This document shows, in pieces, positions 15,774 through 24,302 of a stretch of DNA of 64,000 nt. Position 1 is the first letter of the stretch; each line of letters starts with the position of its first letter. Below the pieces are notes generated by a model. That model was not told where the DNA came from. It saw nothing but the letters and a program-made list of their open reading frames with translations, and did no database searches. The DNA is from Gordonibacter massiliensis (ex Traore et al. 2017) (lineage in GTDB: Bacteria > Actinomycetota > Coriobacteriia > Coriobacteriales > Eggerthellaceae): positions 1,736,001-1,800,000 of the forward strand of contig LT827128.1 in assembly GCA_900170005.1 (NCBI GenBank). Reading direction: 5' to 3'. Both the position numbers and the translations under genes were made by a program.

Positions 15774-16733
15774 ATGCAGCCCCAGCGCCTGTTCGAGATC
15801 GTGTATTTGCTGATGGAGCGTTCGCCGCGCCCCGCAGGCGAGCTGGCAGCGCGCCTCGAGGTGTCCGAGCGCACGGTGCGCCGCGACGTGGACGCGCTCT
15901 CGGCCGCGGGCGTTCCGGTGTACATGACGCGCGGCAAGGGCGGCGGCGTGCACCTCATGGACGGCTACGTGCTGGACCGCTCGGTGCTGAGCGAGCGCGA
16001 GCAGGACGACATCATGGCCGCGCTCTCGGCGCTCAACCGCACGGGAGCCGCAGGCGTCGCGAGCGACGAGACGGCCGCGCGCCTGGGGCGCCTGTTCCAG
16101 CGCGAGAACGTGGACTGGCTGGACATGGACTTCTCGTTCTGGGGCGCGCCGCCGAACTACCGCGCCGCATTCGACACCATCCGCGACGCCACCATCGGGC
16201 GGCATCCGCTGTCGTTCGCCTACTTCGACGCCGCGGGCAACCGCACCGAGCGCACGGTGGAGCCCGCCCAGCTCATGTTCAAGGAATCGTCGTGGTACCT
16301 GCGCGCATGGTGTCGCGAACGGAATGCGTGGCGCCTGTTCAAGCTGTTCCGCATCGACTGGGAGACGTTGCGTGCGCTGCCGGAAACGTTTCAGGCTCGC
16401 GAGCTGCCCGCGCTGGACGAGGGCGGTCATATGAGGGGCACCGATCGGTTGGTCATGCGCTTCGCCGCTCAGGCCGAGTCGCGCGTCCGCGAGGAGTTCG
16501 CACCCGAGACGATCACGCGCGAGGCCGACGGCAGCTGGCGCGTGACCCTCGCATGCGACATCACCGAGCGCACGCGCTACTACCTGCTGTCGTTCGGCCC
16601 CCCGCTGGAAGTGCTCGAACCACCCGACGTCCGCGTCTGGCTACGCGAGCAAGCGGCAGCCGTGGCGCGCACCTACGCTTCCGACGACCTCCCGTCCAGC
16701 AGCGCTTCGAGCAGCCCCGCCGCGGACCGGTAG
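15774..16733 (+). CDS. WYL-domain transcriptional regulator with DeoR-type HTH (YafY family)
   Basis: The 319-residue protein has an N-terminal winged HTH (about 3-60; LAARLEVSERTVRRDVDALSAAG) and a central WYL ligand-binding domain (about 140-220; SWYLRAWCRERNAWRLFKLFRI), then a C-terminal beta-rich WCX-like region. WYL regulators respond to nucleic acid or small ligands; the target here is unknown. It is coupled to the upstream GNAT gene. Its 3' end overlaps the convergent TorD gene by 61 bp, and the Ser/Ala-rich last 20 residues fall in that overlap. Confidence 0.9.
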   Translation: MQPQRLFEIVYLLMERSPRPAGELAARLEVSERTVRRDVDALSAAGVPVYMTRGKGGGVHLMDGYVLDRSVLSEREQDDIMAALSALNRTGAAGVASDETAARLGRLFQRENVDWLDMDFSFWGAPPNYRAAFDTIRDATIGRHPLSFAYFDAAGNRTERTVEPAQLMFKESSWYLRAWCRERNAWRLFKLFRIDWETLRALPETFQARELPALDEGGHMRGTDRLVMRFAAQAESRVREEFAPETITREADGSWRVTLACDITERTRYYLLSFGPPLEVLEPPDVRVWLREQAAAVARTYASDDLPSSSASSSPAADR

Positions 16734-17371
16734 AACGGCTCGCGCGTTTCTTCCGCGACTTTGCGCGCGAAGCGAGGCATCCACGTGCGCGCGTGCTCTT
16801 CGAGAAAGCGATCGTGCGCGCCGGCCCAACCGCCTTCGGGAGTCCCGACCCCTTCGGGGGCCTCGACCATGCCGTATGCGAGCATGCAGAGCCACTGTAG
16901 GAATTCCAGCTCGGTCGCCGCGTGGTCGAGCGGCTCGTTCGTGCCCTCGGGCCGCCCGACCCCGCACGCCTCCATGAAGTGTTCCACCTCCATGGAGTGC
17001 GGGCTCACGAACAGCAGCGCCTGCACCCCGTCGTCGGCCGCGCGCCACACGCCCTCGAAGGGAGACGCGAGGGGTTCGGGCGCGCCCACGAACAGGCGCG
17101 TGGCCTCGACGCGCAGCGCATGCAAAAGCTCTTCGATTCCGCGCCCGTCAACTTGCCCCGATTGGAAACCATCCCCCATGGGGACGCCCAGCGCCTTCAC
17201 GACCTCGGTCGCCGCCTCTTCCCACTCGCCGCCGGCCACGGCCTTGGCGAGGGTTCGATCGGGATAGCGGAACGAGAGCACCAACAGCTCGTAGGCGACG
17301 GCGCGAACCTGCCACACCGAGGCCTCGCTCGGCTTCGGCGCTTCGCCCACCTTGCGCACCGCATCATTCAT
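16673..17371 (-). CDS. TorD/DmsD-type molybdoenzyme maturation chaperone
   Basis: This all-alpha chaperone family holds the apo molybdoenzyme and its Tat signal until cofactor is inserted. The 232 residues show the family core: LLVLSFRYPD near the N-terminus, RVEATRLFVGAPEPLASPFEGVW, and EHFMEACGV. It is the last gene of the molybdoenzyme operon and overlaps the DUF4405 gene by 8 bp. The expected client is the Tat-exported catalytic subunit at 20189-22660. Confidence 0.88.
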   Translation of the reverse strand: MNDAVRKVGEAPKPSEASVWQVRAVAYELLVLSFRYPDRTLAKAVAGGEWEEAATEVVKALGVPMGDGFQSGQVDGRGIEELLHALRVEATRLFVGAPEPLASPFEGVWRAADDGVQALLFVSPHSMEVEHFMEACGVGRPEGTNEPLDHAATELEFLQWLCMLAYGMVEAPEGVGTPEGGWAGAHDRFLEEHARTWMPRFARKVAEETREPFYRSAAGLLEALLDGRSSEA

Positions 17372-17810
17372 CGCGCATGTCCTTCCTCTTCTTGATCAGG
17401 CCGATAATCCATTTACCATGCACGACCACGTGCAAAAGCAGCAGAGCCAAGAGCACCTTGGCCGCGATGGAGTGCAGCGGATCCCAGAAAAAGTACCCCT
17501 CGGCGTACAGCCCCATCGACGGCAGAACCGCGCCCGAAACGCCCAAGCCCGATACCGTGACCACCATAAACGCAATGAGGACCAACGCGTCGAGCACGAG
17601 GTTGCCCCGCGCGCCCCAGGTCGAGCCCTTAAACCCCGAAACCGCCGACCGCACCCAGTCGACATGCACGGCGCAGTGCACCAAAAGCACCAGCAAGACG
17701 CCGAGCCCCAGCCATTCGTGCGCGCTGATCCCGGTGAGGGCGGGGTTGGCGACGACCAGGTACACGACCAGCATGACCGTATCGATCGCAAGATTCTTTC
17801 TTCCGTCCAC
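17364..17810 (-). CDS. DUF4405-type membrane cytochrome b
   Basis: The 148-residue protein has four predicted TM helices (about 8-27, 33-52, 72-95 and 110-132). His residues are placed for haem ligation: HEWLG near residue 31, HCAVHVDW (about 45-49), DPLHSIAAK, and LLHVVVHGKW. This is the pattern of DUF4405/cytochrome b561-like domains that carry electrons across or to the membrane. It lies between the CX4CH protein and TorD genes, so it is probably part of the same electron-transfer complex. Confidence 0.82.
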   Translation of the reverse strand: MDGRKNLAIDTVMLVVYLVVANPALTGISAHEWLGLGVLLVLLVHCAVHVDWVRSAVSGFKGSTWGARGNLVLDALVLIAFMVVTVSGLGVSGAVLPSMGLYAEGYFFWDPLHSIAAKVLLALLLLHVVVHGKWIIGLIKKRKDMRDE

Positions 17811-17819
17811 GGCAGCCCC

Positions 17820-18185
17820 CTAGAGCTTCTTGACCAACAGCACGAGTCCGACCACGAGCACCACCGGCGCAAGGATCCAAAGGTTCAGGCTCCCGTCGCT
17901 CGGCTGGTAGTAGCGGGTGGCCAGCGTGTCCCACGCATGGCATTCGACGCTCGAGCACGATGCCTCGGGGCACGTCATCTCGTGCACGCCGTCCGGCTCG
18001 GGCACGTTGCCGAAGCCATGGCACTCCCCGCTCGCGCAAGAGGTGGCAGGGCACGGCGACGTTGCCGCAATGGCCTGCGGCAGCCCCACCGACGGGTCGG
18101 CCGCCGTCCCCGCCGCGAACACGCACGCGCCGACGAGCGCGAAGGCGGCCGAAGCTATCAGAAGTTTTCTCACCATAGTCTCCAT
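17820..18185 (-). CDS. Exported protein with two CX4CH motifs, probable di-haem c-type cytochrome
   Basis: The 121-residue protein has an N-terminal signal or anchor helix (about 5-26), a short exported domain, and a C-terminal TM helix (about 98-118). The exported domain holds a duplicated CPxxSCxSxECH motif (residues 45-56 and 72-83). Each contains C-x4-C-H, a spacing known for some haems of tetrahaem cytochrome c3, instead of the usual CXXCH. An extra Cys precedes each motif, so an alternative metal site cannot be excluded. A second ATG at 18176 is equally possible as start. Position in the molybdoenzyme operon supports an electron-transfer role. Confidence 0.72.
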   Translation of the reverse strand: METMVRKLLIASAAFALVGACVFAAGTAADPSVGLPQAIAATSPCPATSCASGECHGFGNVPEPDGVHEMTCPEASCSSVECHAWDTLATRYYQPSDGSLNLWILAPVVLVVGLVLLVKKL

Positions 18186-18307
18186 CGCCCTTCAAGACGG
18201 GAGCGCCCGCGGTGCAAGGCCAGACGAACGGGCAAGCGGGCGCTTCGTCGAACAACGGAGACGCGCCGGGCAGGGAGGGACGACCCGATGCGCCTCCGAC
18301 CGAACGG

Positions 18308-19534
18308 TTAGTGGGACTTCTCGGTCGGCCTGAGCGAAAGGTATTTGAAACCCAGCAGCAGAAGCAGAGCGCCGAGGCCGAACACGCCGAGTACGATGCT
18401 GAATTCGATGGGCTGCGGCCAGTACACCATGCCTCGGTAGGCGTTCGTCAACGAGCCGGTGGCGTCGGTTACGGTGTACGGCGTCATGACGCCCGCATAG
18501 TCGATGTTGGGGATCTGGAAACCGCCCACGAGCAGCTGCACGCGCTTGCAGAAGATGCCGACAATGGCCAAAAGCGAGCCGACCACGATGAGCGGGTTCG
18601 TGCGCAGCTTGGGAACGAAGGCGATAACAGCCGTGATGGCGCACCCGATAACCTCGACCCAGAAGAACGGGGCGAGCGGCCCGGCCACGAGCATGTTGAC
18701 CACCCCGGTTCCCGATCCGCCCGGGAAGGCGGACGTGAGCAGGTCGCAGGCGAAGAAGTACAGGTCAATGCACACGAACGCGCCCAGCATCTTCACCATC
18801 TTGACCACGTTCTCCTGGGCGAGCTCCATGTACCCGGCGCGGCGCAGGGCGATGATGACGACGAGCACGAGCGCGACGCCGCACACGAGCGCCGAGGACA
18901 CGAACCACGGGGCCAGCAGCGCCGTGTGCCAGAGCTCGTGGGCCTGCTGCAACCCGAAGATCCACGCCGTCACCGAGTGCACGAGCACGGCGGTGACGAG
19001 CGCGATGACCGAGATCACGCGCAGGGCCTTCTCGGACCCCTTGCCCCCCTCGAAGCGAAGCGTGGCCCACAGGTACACGATCGACAGGATGAGGTACACC
19101 GCCAGCACGATGATGTCCCACATAAGGGGCGACCCCAGGTTTGAGTACGCGAAGAGCTCCCACAAACGCAGCGGCTGCCCCAGGTCGACGACCACGAACC
19201 CGATGGCCAGCACCGTGCAGCAGATGGACGTCCACACGGCGATCTTCGAGATGCCGCCGAAGCCCTTCATGCCGAAGGCGCGCGGCACCGAGCTGATGAT
19301 GAGGCCGCCGGCCGACAGGCCAACCAGGAACATGAACATGGTGATGTAGAGCCCCCACGAGTCGAGGTTGCGCATACCGGTCTGCACGAAGCCGCCGGAG
19401 AGCTGCACGCCCCAGAGGACCAGGCCCGCAATGGTCACGATCGCGGCCACGACGATGCCGACGTTGAGCCCCTTGCCCCCGAACTTGGCAGCAGGAGCCT
19501 TGGCGGCTTGCGCCGCCTGAGTAGTCTCAGACAT
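18308..19534 (-). CDS. NrfD-family quinone-interacting membrane subunit
   Basis: The 408-residue polytopic protein has about ten TM helices. NrfD/PsrC-type proteins anchor FeS and molybdenum subunits and exchange electrons with (mena)quinone. Family features include WGLYITMFMFLVGLSAGGLIISS near the N-terminus, VVVDLGQPLR, and a conserved second half (HSVTAWIFGLQQAHELWHTALLAPWFVSSALVCG). It follows the FeS subunit gene by 18 bp. Its codon use is GC-rich, unlike the two upstream genes. Confidence 0.9.
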   Translation of the reverse strand: MSETTQAAQAAKAPAAKFGGKGLNVGIVVAAIVTIAGLVLWGVQLSGGFVQTGMRNLDSWGLYITMFMFLVGLSAGGLIISSVPRAFGMKGFGGISKIAVWTSICCTVLAIGFVVVDLGQPLRLWELFAYSNLGSPLMWDIIVLAVYLILSIVYLWATLRFEGGKGSEKALRVISVIALVTAVLVHSVTAWIFGLQQAHELWHTALLAPWFVSSALVCGVALVLVVIIALRRAGYMELAQENVVKMVKMLGAFVCIDLYFFACDLLTSAFPGGSGTGVVNMLVAGPLAPFFWVEVIGCAITAVIAFVPKLRTNPLIVVGSLLAIVGIFCKRVQLLVGGFQIPNIDYAGVMTPYTVTDATGSLTNAYRGMVYWPQPIEFSIVLGVFGLGALLLLLGFKYLSLRPTEKSH

Positions 19535-19552
19535 GTTGTTCTCCTTTTCTGC

Positions 19553-20182
19553 TTAGACGAGGTAGTAAACGGAGGGGTTAGTGCCCATTTCGGGAAGGAG
19601 CTGCATATGCTCGCGTTCGCGTATGAGCCGCGAAACTTCCGAGTCGGGATCATTAAAGTCGCCAAAATGTCGGGCTCGTCCAGGGCAAACCTCGATACAA
19701 GCCGGTTGAAGGCCCTTTGCCAGTCTATGCCAGCACATCGTGCACTTTTCCACTACGTGCTTCTGGTGCTTCGGCACGTCGGCATCGCCTGTGTCAATGC
19801 CGATAGGATACTTAGGTTCCTCCCAGTTAAACGAGCGCACGCCCGTGTAAGGGCACGCTGACATGCACATGCGACAGCCGATGCACTTGTCGTAGTCCTG
19901 TCGCACCACGCCGGTTTCCTCGTCTTTGTACGTAGCGCCGACCGGACACACCTTCACGCAGGCGGGGTTGTTGCAGTGCTGACAGGAGACGGTCAAGTTT
20001 TCCATCGTCAAGTTGGGATACGTGCCCGATGGCGTCGTGAGGTGCTCTCCGCCTATCGTGAGCACTCGATTCCACCATATTCCTTCGGGCTCGTTGTTCT
20101 CAGACTTGCACATCATTGCGCAGGTGCTGCACCCCACGCATCGTTTCGTATCGACGATCATACCCAATCTTTGCGTAGCCAT
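19553..20182 (-). CDS. Four-cluster 4Fe-4S electron-transfer subunit (DmsB/NrfC type)
   Basis: The 209-residue ferredoxin-like subunit has the Cys groups of four [4Fe-4S] clusters: CVGCSTCAMMCKSEN (15-25), CQHCNNPACVKVCPVGA, CIGCRMCMSACPYTGVR, and CTMCWHRLAKG...CIEVCPGRAR. It shuttles electrons between the membrane anchor and the catalytic subunit. It starts 6 bp after the catalytic gene. Its base composition is visibly more AT-rich than most of the window. Confidence 0.93.
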   Translation of the reverse strand: MATQRLGMIVDTKRCVGCSTCAMMCKSENNEPEGIWWNRVLTIGGEHLTTPSGTYPNLTMENLTVSCQHCNNPACVKVCPVGATYKDEETGVVRQDYDKCIGCRMCMSACPYTGVRSFNWEEPKYPIGIDTGDADVPKHQKHVVEKCTMCWHRLAKGLQPACIEVCPGRARHFGDFNDPDSEVSRLIREREHMQLLPEMGTNPSVYYLV

Positions 20183-20188
20183 CAGTTA

Positions 20189-22660
20189 TCACTCCCCGTC
20201 CCATACCTTGACATCGCAGAGTACGTCCATAAAACTTTGGTTCACAGCCGCCGGATCGTAAACCGACGATGACAATTCAGACCACGAACCCGCTTTGTGC
20301 TGATGCCTTTGCCAGTTTTTTGGATAAACCAACGTGCCTGGCTTGATCGCTTCGGAGTACACGGCTCGCGCGACGCAGCGTCCGCGATCGTTGTAGCATT
20401 CCACGTATGCCCCGTCATCGATTCCCTTCTCCAACGCTTGCGCAGGGTTGATCTTGACGGTCGGTTCCGGGTCGAGCTCTCGCAGCCAGCCTGTGCCGAA
20501 CCATTGGGAATGGACCATATACATGGATCGCTCAGAAAGCAGCGTGAAAGGATACTCGCTGTACTTCTCATTTTCCGGCCAAGCTTCAGCGGGCGGGAAA
20601 AACCGCGGTAGGTGCTCGCGCTCAACATCTAGTTTCTTAGCCGTCGCACCAGCCAAAGTGGGAGTCTCCACATAGAATTCTAGGCGTTTGGATGGAGTAG
20701 TGAACACCCCACCCTCCCATCGAATCACGGGATCGCTCGAATGCCAGCCTAAAACCCCCGCCTCCTTGAGTTTGTCATAGGTAATACCGAATTTCTCACC
20801 TGCAGGGGTATCGATATAAGCATGCATCCATTCTTCATCGCTCTGGAAAACTTTGTCGGATAATCCCATCTTGTCGGCCAGCAGGCGGACAATCTCCGAA
20901 TCGGGCTTCGACTCGTAAAGCGGATCGATGATTTTGGGGTTGTGCACAACATAATTTGCCTGGCGGCCACCGAACACGTCCTCGCATTCGAACCACTGGG
21001 CTATCGGCAAAACCAGATCGGAATAACGCGCCGTATCGGTCATGGCGGAGTCGGCCGTGACAAGAAACTCCAGATTCGGAAGCGCATCGAGTAGGGCGTT
21101 TGTGTTCGTTGCGGTACTCAGGGGATTGCCTTCGAGAACGAATGCAGCTTTGATGGGATATTCTTTGCCAAGGAATTTGCCCGTATTCAATACTTCAGGC
21201 AAGTCCATGATGGACACCGTTTTCGAGGTGCTTGCACCTGCAGCGGAGGACAGCTTCGTGTTGAAGCCAGGATATACACCGAGATTGACTGGACCGTAGC
21301 TGGCACCAGGAAAACCATATTGTCCAACTAATCCGGCCAACGTCGCGCCGGCATGGGCGGTATGGACACCGTTATCATAGGCTTGCGAACCCCATCCACA
21401 GCGATGAGTAACGGGGCCATCTGCGGCATAGTGGGCCAACTCGATAATAGTTTCCGGGGGAACCTCGCATAGATCACAGGCAGTTTCAGGAGGATATTGC
21501 GCAATCTCATCGCACAGCAAACGATAGGCCGTGTCGCATTCGATACCTTGGATCGTGAACGTTCCCAGCAAAACTGGATTTGCAGCTCCTTCAGATGGGA
21601 CCGGCGCGTCCGAGCCATCCACCATTACGGCAACCGGATCTACTATCGTAGGCTTCCCCGTTGCCGAGTTCACTGGCCCCTCGGTCGGTTCAATTCCCAA
21701 ATCGCTCATACGAAGGAACTTCCCCGTATCGCGGCGAACAAGGAACGGAGCGACCGTGTGATCTCGCAGAAACGTTTTATCCACCAGGTCCTCTTTGACA
21801 ATCACGTTCATCATTGACAATGTGAGAGCCGTATCGGAGCCGGGTCTTACTGGAACCCATAGATCGGCTTTTGCGGCGATCTGAGTATAGATGGGGTCGA
21901 TCACAATGAGTCTCGATCCCGCTTCAAGCGCATCCGCAACAAAGTGCCACTCTTGCAATTGGGCCGAAGTCAGGTTATTTCCCCACAAAAAAATGTTCTT
22001 TGCATTGACAAGATCGTCGGGACCATTACTCGACCATATGCCTATCCATCCGGTCACGCGCGCCGTACCATAAGCGTTCGCCATATCGACACCAGGACCT
22101 ATGCTTGAAGCATTCATTGCGTTGAATAGCGTTGCGTAGGATTCTTGGACGATCATCCCTCGGTTACCTGACACGGACCACTTCGCAACCGCTTGAGGCC
22201 CATATTCTTCCTGAACCCGCATGAACGTATCAGCAATTTCATTGATGGCATCGTCCCAACTGATTCGCTCCCATACGCCGGCACCGCGCTCCGTACCCTC
22301 TGCGCGTCGCATTGGGTATTTGACGCGCTCGGGATCGTAAATCCTCCATGGATGGCTGATTCCTCGCAAACATATCCGGTTGTTCTTTTCGTCTGGATAG
22401 GGAGCCATGGATGTTTTGACCACTTTGCCGTCCCGAACATGAACGTTGAGGCGACATCCGCCGAAGCAGTTGGGTCGGCAGATTCCCTGCGATATTCGCT
22501 CTTCACTGGATGCCGACTGGCCTGTTTGGCGCTCTTCCGCCAATGCCGTCAGCGTAGGGTACGCTGCTCCAGCAACAGCCGTCGTTCCCACAATGGCACC
22601 AGTGGTTTTCAGGAAGCTTCTACGAGTGAGCCCGCCTTGCGAACTATCCGTTCCCGACAT
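20189..22660 (-). CDS. Tat-exported molybdopterin oxidoreductase catalytic subunit (DMSO reductase superfamily)
   Basis: The 823-residue protein carries a Tat signal (TRRSFLK at 12-18) and an N-terminal [4Fe-4S] motif C61-x3-C65-x3-C69-x27-C97, followed by the bis-MGD-binding domains (FLWGNNLTSAQ, RLIVIDP, PVRPGSDTAL, and a C-terminal dinucleotide-binding domain near residue 700 on). A typical E. coli DmsA is of similar length. The Mo ligand could not be assigned with certainty. The substrate is unknown: in Eggerthella such enzymes reduce sulfoxides or dehydroxylate catechols. It heads the six-gene operon and follows a GAGGAGGAG ribosome site. GC content is clearly lower than in flanking genes. 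Confidence 0.9.
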   Translation of the reverse strand: MSGTDSSQGGLTRRSFLKTTGAIVGTTAVAGAAYPTLTALAEERQTGQSASSEERISQGICRPNCFGGCRLNVHVRDGKVVKTSMAPYPDEKNNRICLRGISHPWRIYDPERVKYPMRRAEGTERGAGVWERISWDDAINEIADTFMRVQEEYGPQAVAKWSVSGNRGMIVQESYATLFNAMNASSIGPGVDMANAYGTARVTGWIGIWSSNGPDDLVNAKNIFLWGNNLTSAQLQEWHFVADALEAGSRLIVIDPIYTQIAAKADLWVPVRPGSDTALTLSMMNVIVKEDLVDKTFLRDHTVAPFLVRRDTGKFLRMSDLGIEPTEGPVNSATGKPTIVDPVAVMVDGSDAPVPSEGAANPVLLGTFTIQGIECDTAYRLLCDEIAQYPPETACDLCEVPPETIIELAHYAADGPVTHRCGWGSQAYDNGVHTAHAGATLAGLVGQYGFPGASYGPVNLGVYPGFNTKLSSAAGASTSKTVSIMDLPEVLNTGKFLGKEYPIKAAFVLEGNPLSTATNTNALLDALPNLEFLVTADSAMTDTARYSDLVLPIAQWFECEDVFGGRQANYVVHNPKIIDPLYESKPDSEIVRLLADKMGLSDKVFQSDEEWMHAYIDTPAGEKFGITYDKLKEAGVLGWHSSDPVIRWEGGVFTTPSKRLEFYVETPTLAGATAKKLDVEREHLPRFFPPAEAWPENEKYSEYPFTLLSERSMYMVHSQWFGTGWLRELDPEPTVKINPAQALEKGIDDGAYVECYNDRGRCVARAVYSEAIKPGTLVYPKNWQRHQHKAGSWSELSSSVYDPAAVNQSFMDVLCDVKVWDGE

Positions 22661-22798
22661 TTCTCCTCCTCAGATTCTGTCGGGATATCCCCTCGATGAC
22701 TTCCGGCCGCATACGCAGGTGCCTCGCGACCGAAAAACCGATTCTTCAGGATACCCCTCCTACACCTTGAGAGAATTGGCCAAATCTCCACTGGCTGC

Positions 22799-22855
22799 AC
22801 AATACCAAGTTATCCTAGGATAATCAAGACTTATCCTAGGATAACTTGGTATTGT
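22799..22855 (-). promoter_or_regulatory. Doubled palindromic operator and candidate promoter of the molybdoenzyme operon
   Basis: A perfect 25-bp inverted repeat (22799-22823 / 22831-22855, 7-nt loop) contains two identical copies of the palindrome TTATCCTAGGATAA (22810-22823 and 22831-22844), 21 bp apart, so on one helix face. On the minus strand TTGATT (22827-22822), a 17-bp spacer and TATTGT (22804-22799) form a candidate promoter with one palindrome inside the spacer and the other just upstream. TSS would be about 130 nt before the first gene. Confidence 0.7.
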
Positions 22856-22896
22856 CTTATTCTATTTTTGGAATAGATCATCGATTATCAGAAAGG

Positions 22897-23844
22897 TCAT
22901 TTCCCGACGATTTTGCTCATATCATCAGGGAAAACATCGCCGAACCCTTCAGAGAACGAGCTGGGCACCACCACAGTACCGCCCGTGTCGCGCACACTCT
23001 CGTACAACAGATGCATGCGTCTGATGGCCAAGGCGTTGTCGTTCTCGTCGTAGGCCTCCCCCACTTCCTTCGCCATCTCGGAGATGGTCTGCTCGGCCTC
23101 CATGAGGATGATGCGGGCCTTCTTGCGCTGCTCGGCTTGCGCCTCGAGCGACATGGCCTCCTGGAGCGACTCGGGCACGACGATGTCGCGAATCTCCACC
23201 GACAAAACCGAGATGCCCCACTGCGACGTCTTCTCGTCCAGCACCTGGGTGAGCTCTTTGTCCAGCTGGTTGCGGCGAATGGTGATCTCGGCCACGCCCG
23301 AGCGTCCGATGGCGTCGCGCAGGGCGGTCTGCGCGGCCAGTTGCACGGCCAGGCTGTAGTTGTTGATTTCCATGCACGCCTTCTCGGCGTCCCACACCAT
23401 CCAGTACAGCACGGCGTCGATGTCGAGGGGAATGAGGTCGGCCGTCAGCGTCTCTTTCGCACCGAACGGCACCGATCTCATGCGCATGTCCACGCTCAGG
23501 GCGCAATGCTCCACGATGGGGAGCGTGAACACGAGGCCCGGACCAGAGACGCGGTTGAGCTTGCCGAACCGCAGCACGACGAGCTTCTCCCACTGCTGGG
23601 CGATGTGCACCGTGGAGATGGCGAGCCACCCTACGATGAGGGCCACCGCCACGCTCACGGCGTCGAAGCCGCCGAACGCAAGCCACCACAGGCCCAGCAC
23701 CAGCGCGAACACAATCGCAAACAGCGCTATCGAGAAGATCAGCGCACCCGCCTTCGAAGCCGTCCGATCGGTTTCGAGCACCTGGGTCTCGGCGACGACG
23801 CCGTGGCTGCTCTGCTTCTGCGCGTTCGCCTTGTCGCTTCTCAT
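22897..23844 (-). CDS. SPFH/band 7 (stomatin-like) membrane protein
   Basis: The protein has about 315 residues. A soluble N-terminus is followed by two adjacent TM segments (about 33-75). The SPFH domain follows (about 80-250; QQWEKLVVLRFGKLNRVSGPGLVFTLP, IPLDIDAVLYW, ALRDAIGRSGVAEI), then a short coiled coil (LEAQAEQRKKARIILMEAEQ). Such proteins form membrane microdomain scaffolds. The start at 23844 is preferred because GAGGGAAGG precedes it; an upstream GTG overlaps the GntR gene. It lies 16 bp after the GntR gene, suggesting a shared transcript. Confidence 0.88.
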   Translation of the reverse strand: MRSDKANAQKQSSHGVVAETQVLETDRTASKAGALIFSIALFAIVFALVLGLWWLAFGGFDAVSVAVALIVGWLAISTVHIAQQWEKLVVLRFGKLNRVSGPGLVFTLPIVEHCALSVDMRMRSVPFGAKETLTADLIPLDIDAVLYWMVWDAEKACMEINNYSLAVQLAAQTALRDAIGRSGVAEITIRRNQLDKELTQVLDEKTSQWGISVLSVEIRDIVVPESLQEAMSLEAQAEQRKKARIILMEAEQTISEMAKEVGEAYDENDNALAIRRMHLLYESVRDTGGTVVVPSSFSEGFGDVFPDDMSKIVGK

Positions 23845-23860
23845 GCCTTCCCTCTTTCGC

Positions 23861-24259
23861 TCAGTCCTTGCCACCGCTTCGTTCCTTCTCCATCTCGCGC
23901 ATCTTCTTCTTGATGCGCTTGTTCACGTCGTCGAACGACAAGCCCATGGCAAGGCAGGCGTCGACGCAATCCTCGATGAGCGTGTCGACCGATTCGAACT
24001 TCTCGCTCTTCTCTTCCTCGATCTCGCGCACGATGGCGCCGCGCCCGGGCTTCGAGTCGATGTACCCCTCGTCCACCAAGCTGATGTAGGCCTTGTTGAC
24101 CGTGTTGAAGTTGATGGATATGTCAGCCGCCAAGCCGCGCACGGTGGGCAGCTTCTCCCCGGGTTTGAAGTAGCCGGTCGTGATCAGGTACACCATGCGG
24201 TTGCGCAGCTGCAGCCAGATGGGCAGATCGCTTTCTTTGTCTACTTCGAACCATGCCAC
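23861..24259 (-). CDS. GntR-family regulator (YtrA-type)
   Basis: A winged HTH of the GntR/YtrA class: DLPIWLQLRNRMVYLITTGYFKPGEKLPTVRGLAADISINFNTVNKAYISLVDEGYI is followed by a short C-terminal helical tail (about 50 residues) instead of a large effector domain. The GTG at 24259 gives the usual short N-terminus, but the upstream GAAGGAG is rather far (about 14 nt); a TTG at 24316 is the alternative. YtrA-type regulators normally control adjacent membrane or ABC transport genes, here probably the SPFH and NrfD-like genes. Confidence 0.85.
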   Translation of the reverse strand: MAWFEVDKESDLPIWLQLRNRMVYLITTGYFKPGEKLPTVRGLAADISINFNTVNKAYISLVDEGYIDSKPGRGAIVREIEEEKSEKFESVDTLIEDCVDACLAMGLSFDDVNKRIKKKMREMEKERSGGKD

Positions 24260-24302
24260 GTTGCTTTGCCGCGCTCCTTCGCTTGCTTGCCGGCGAACCG
24301 CT

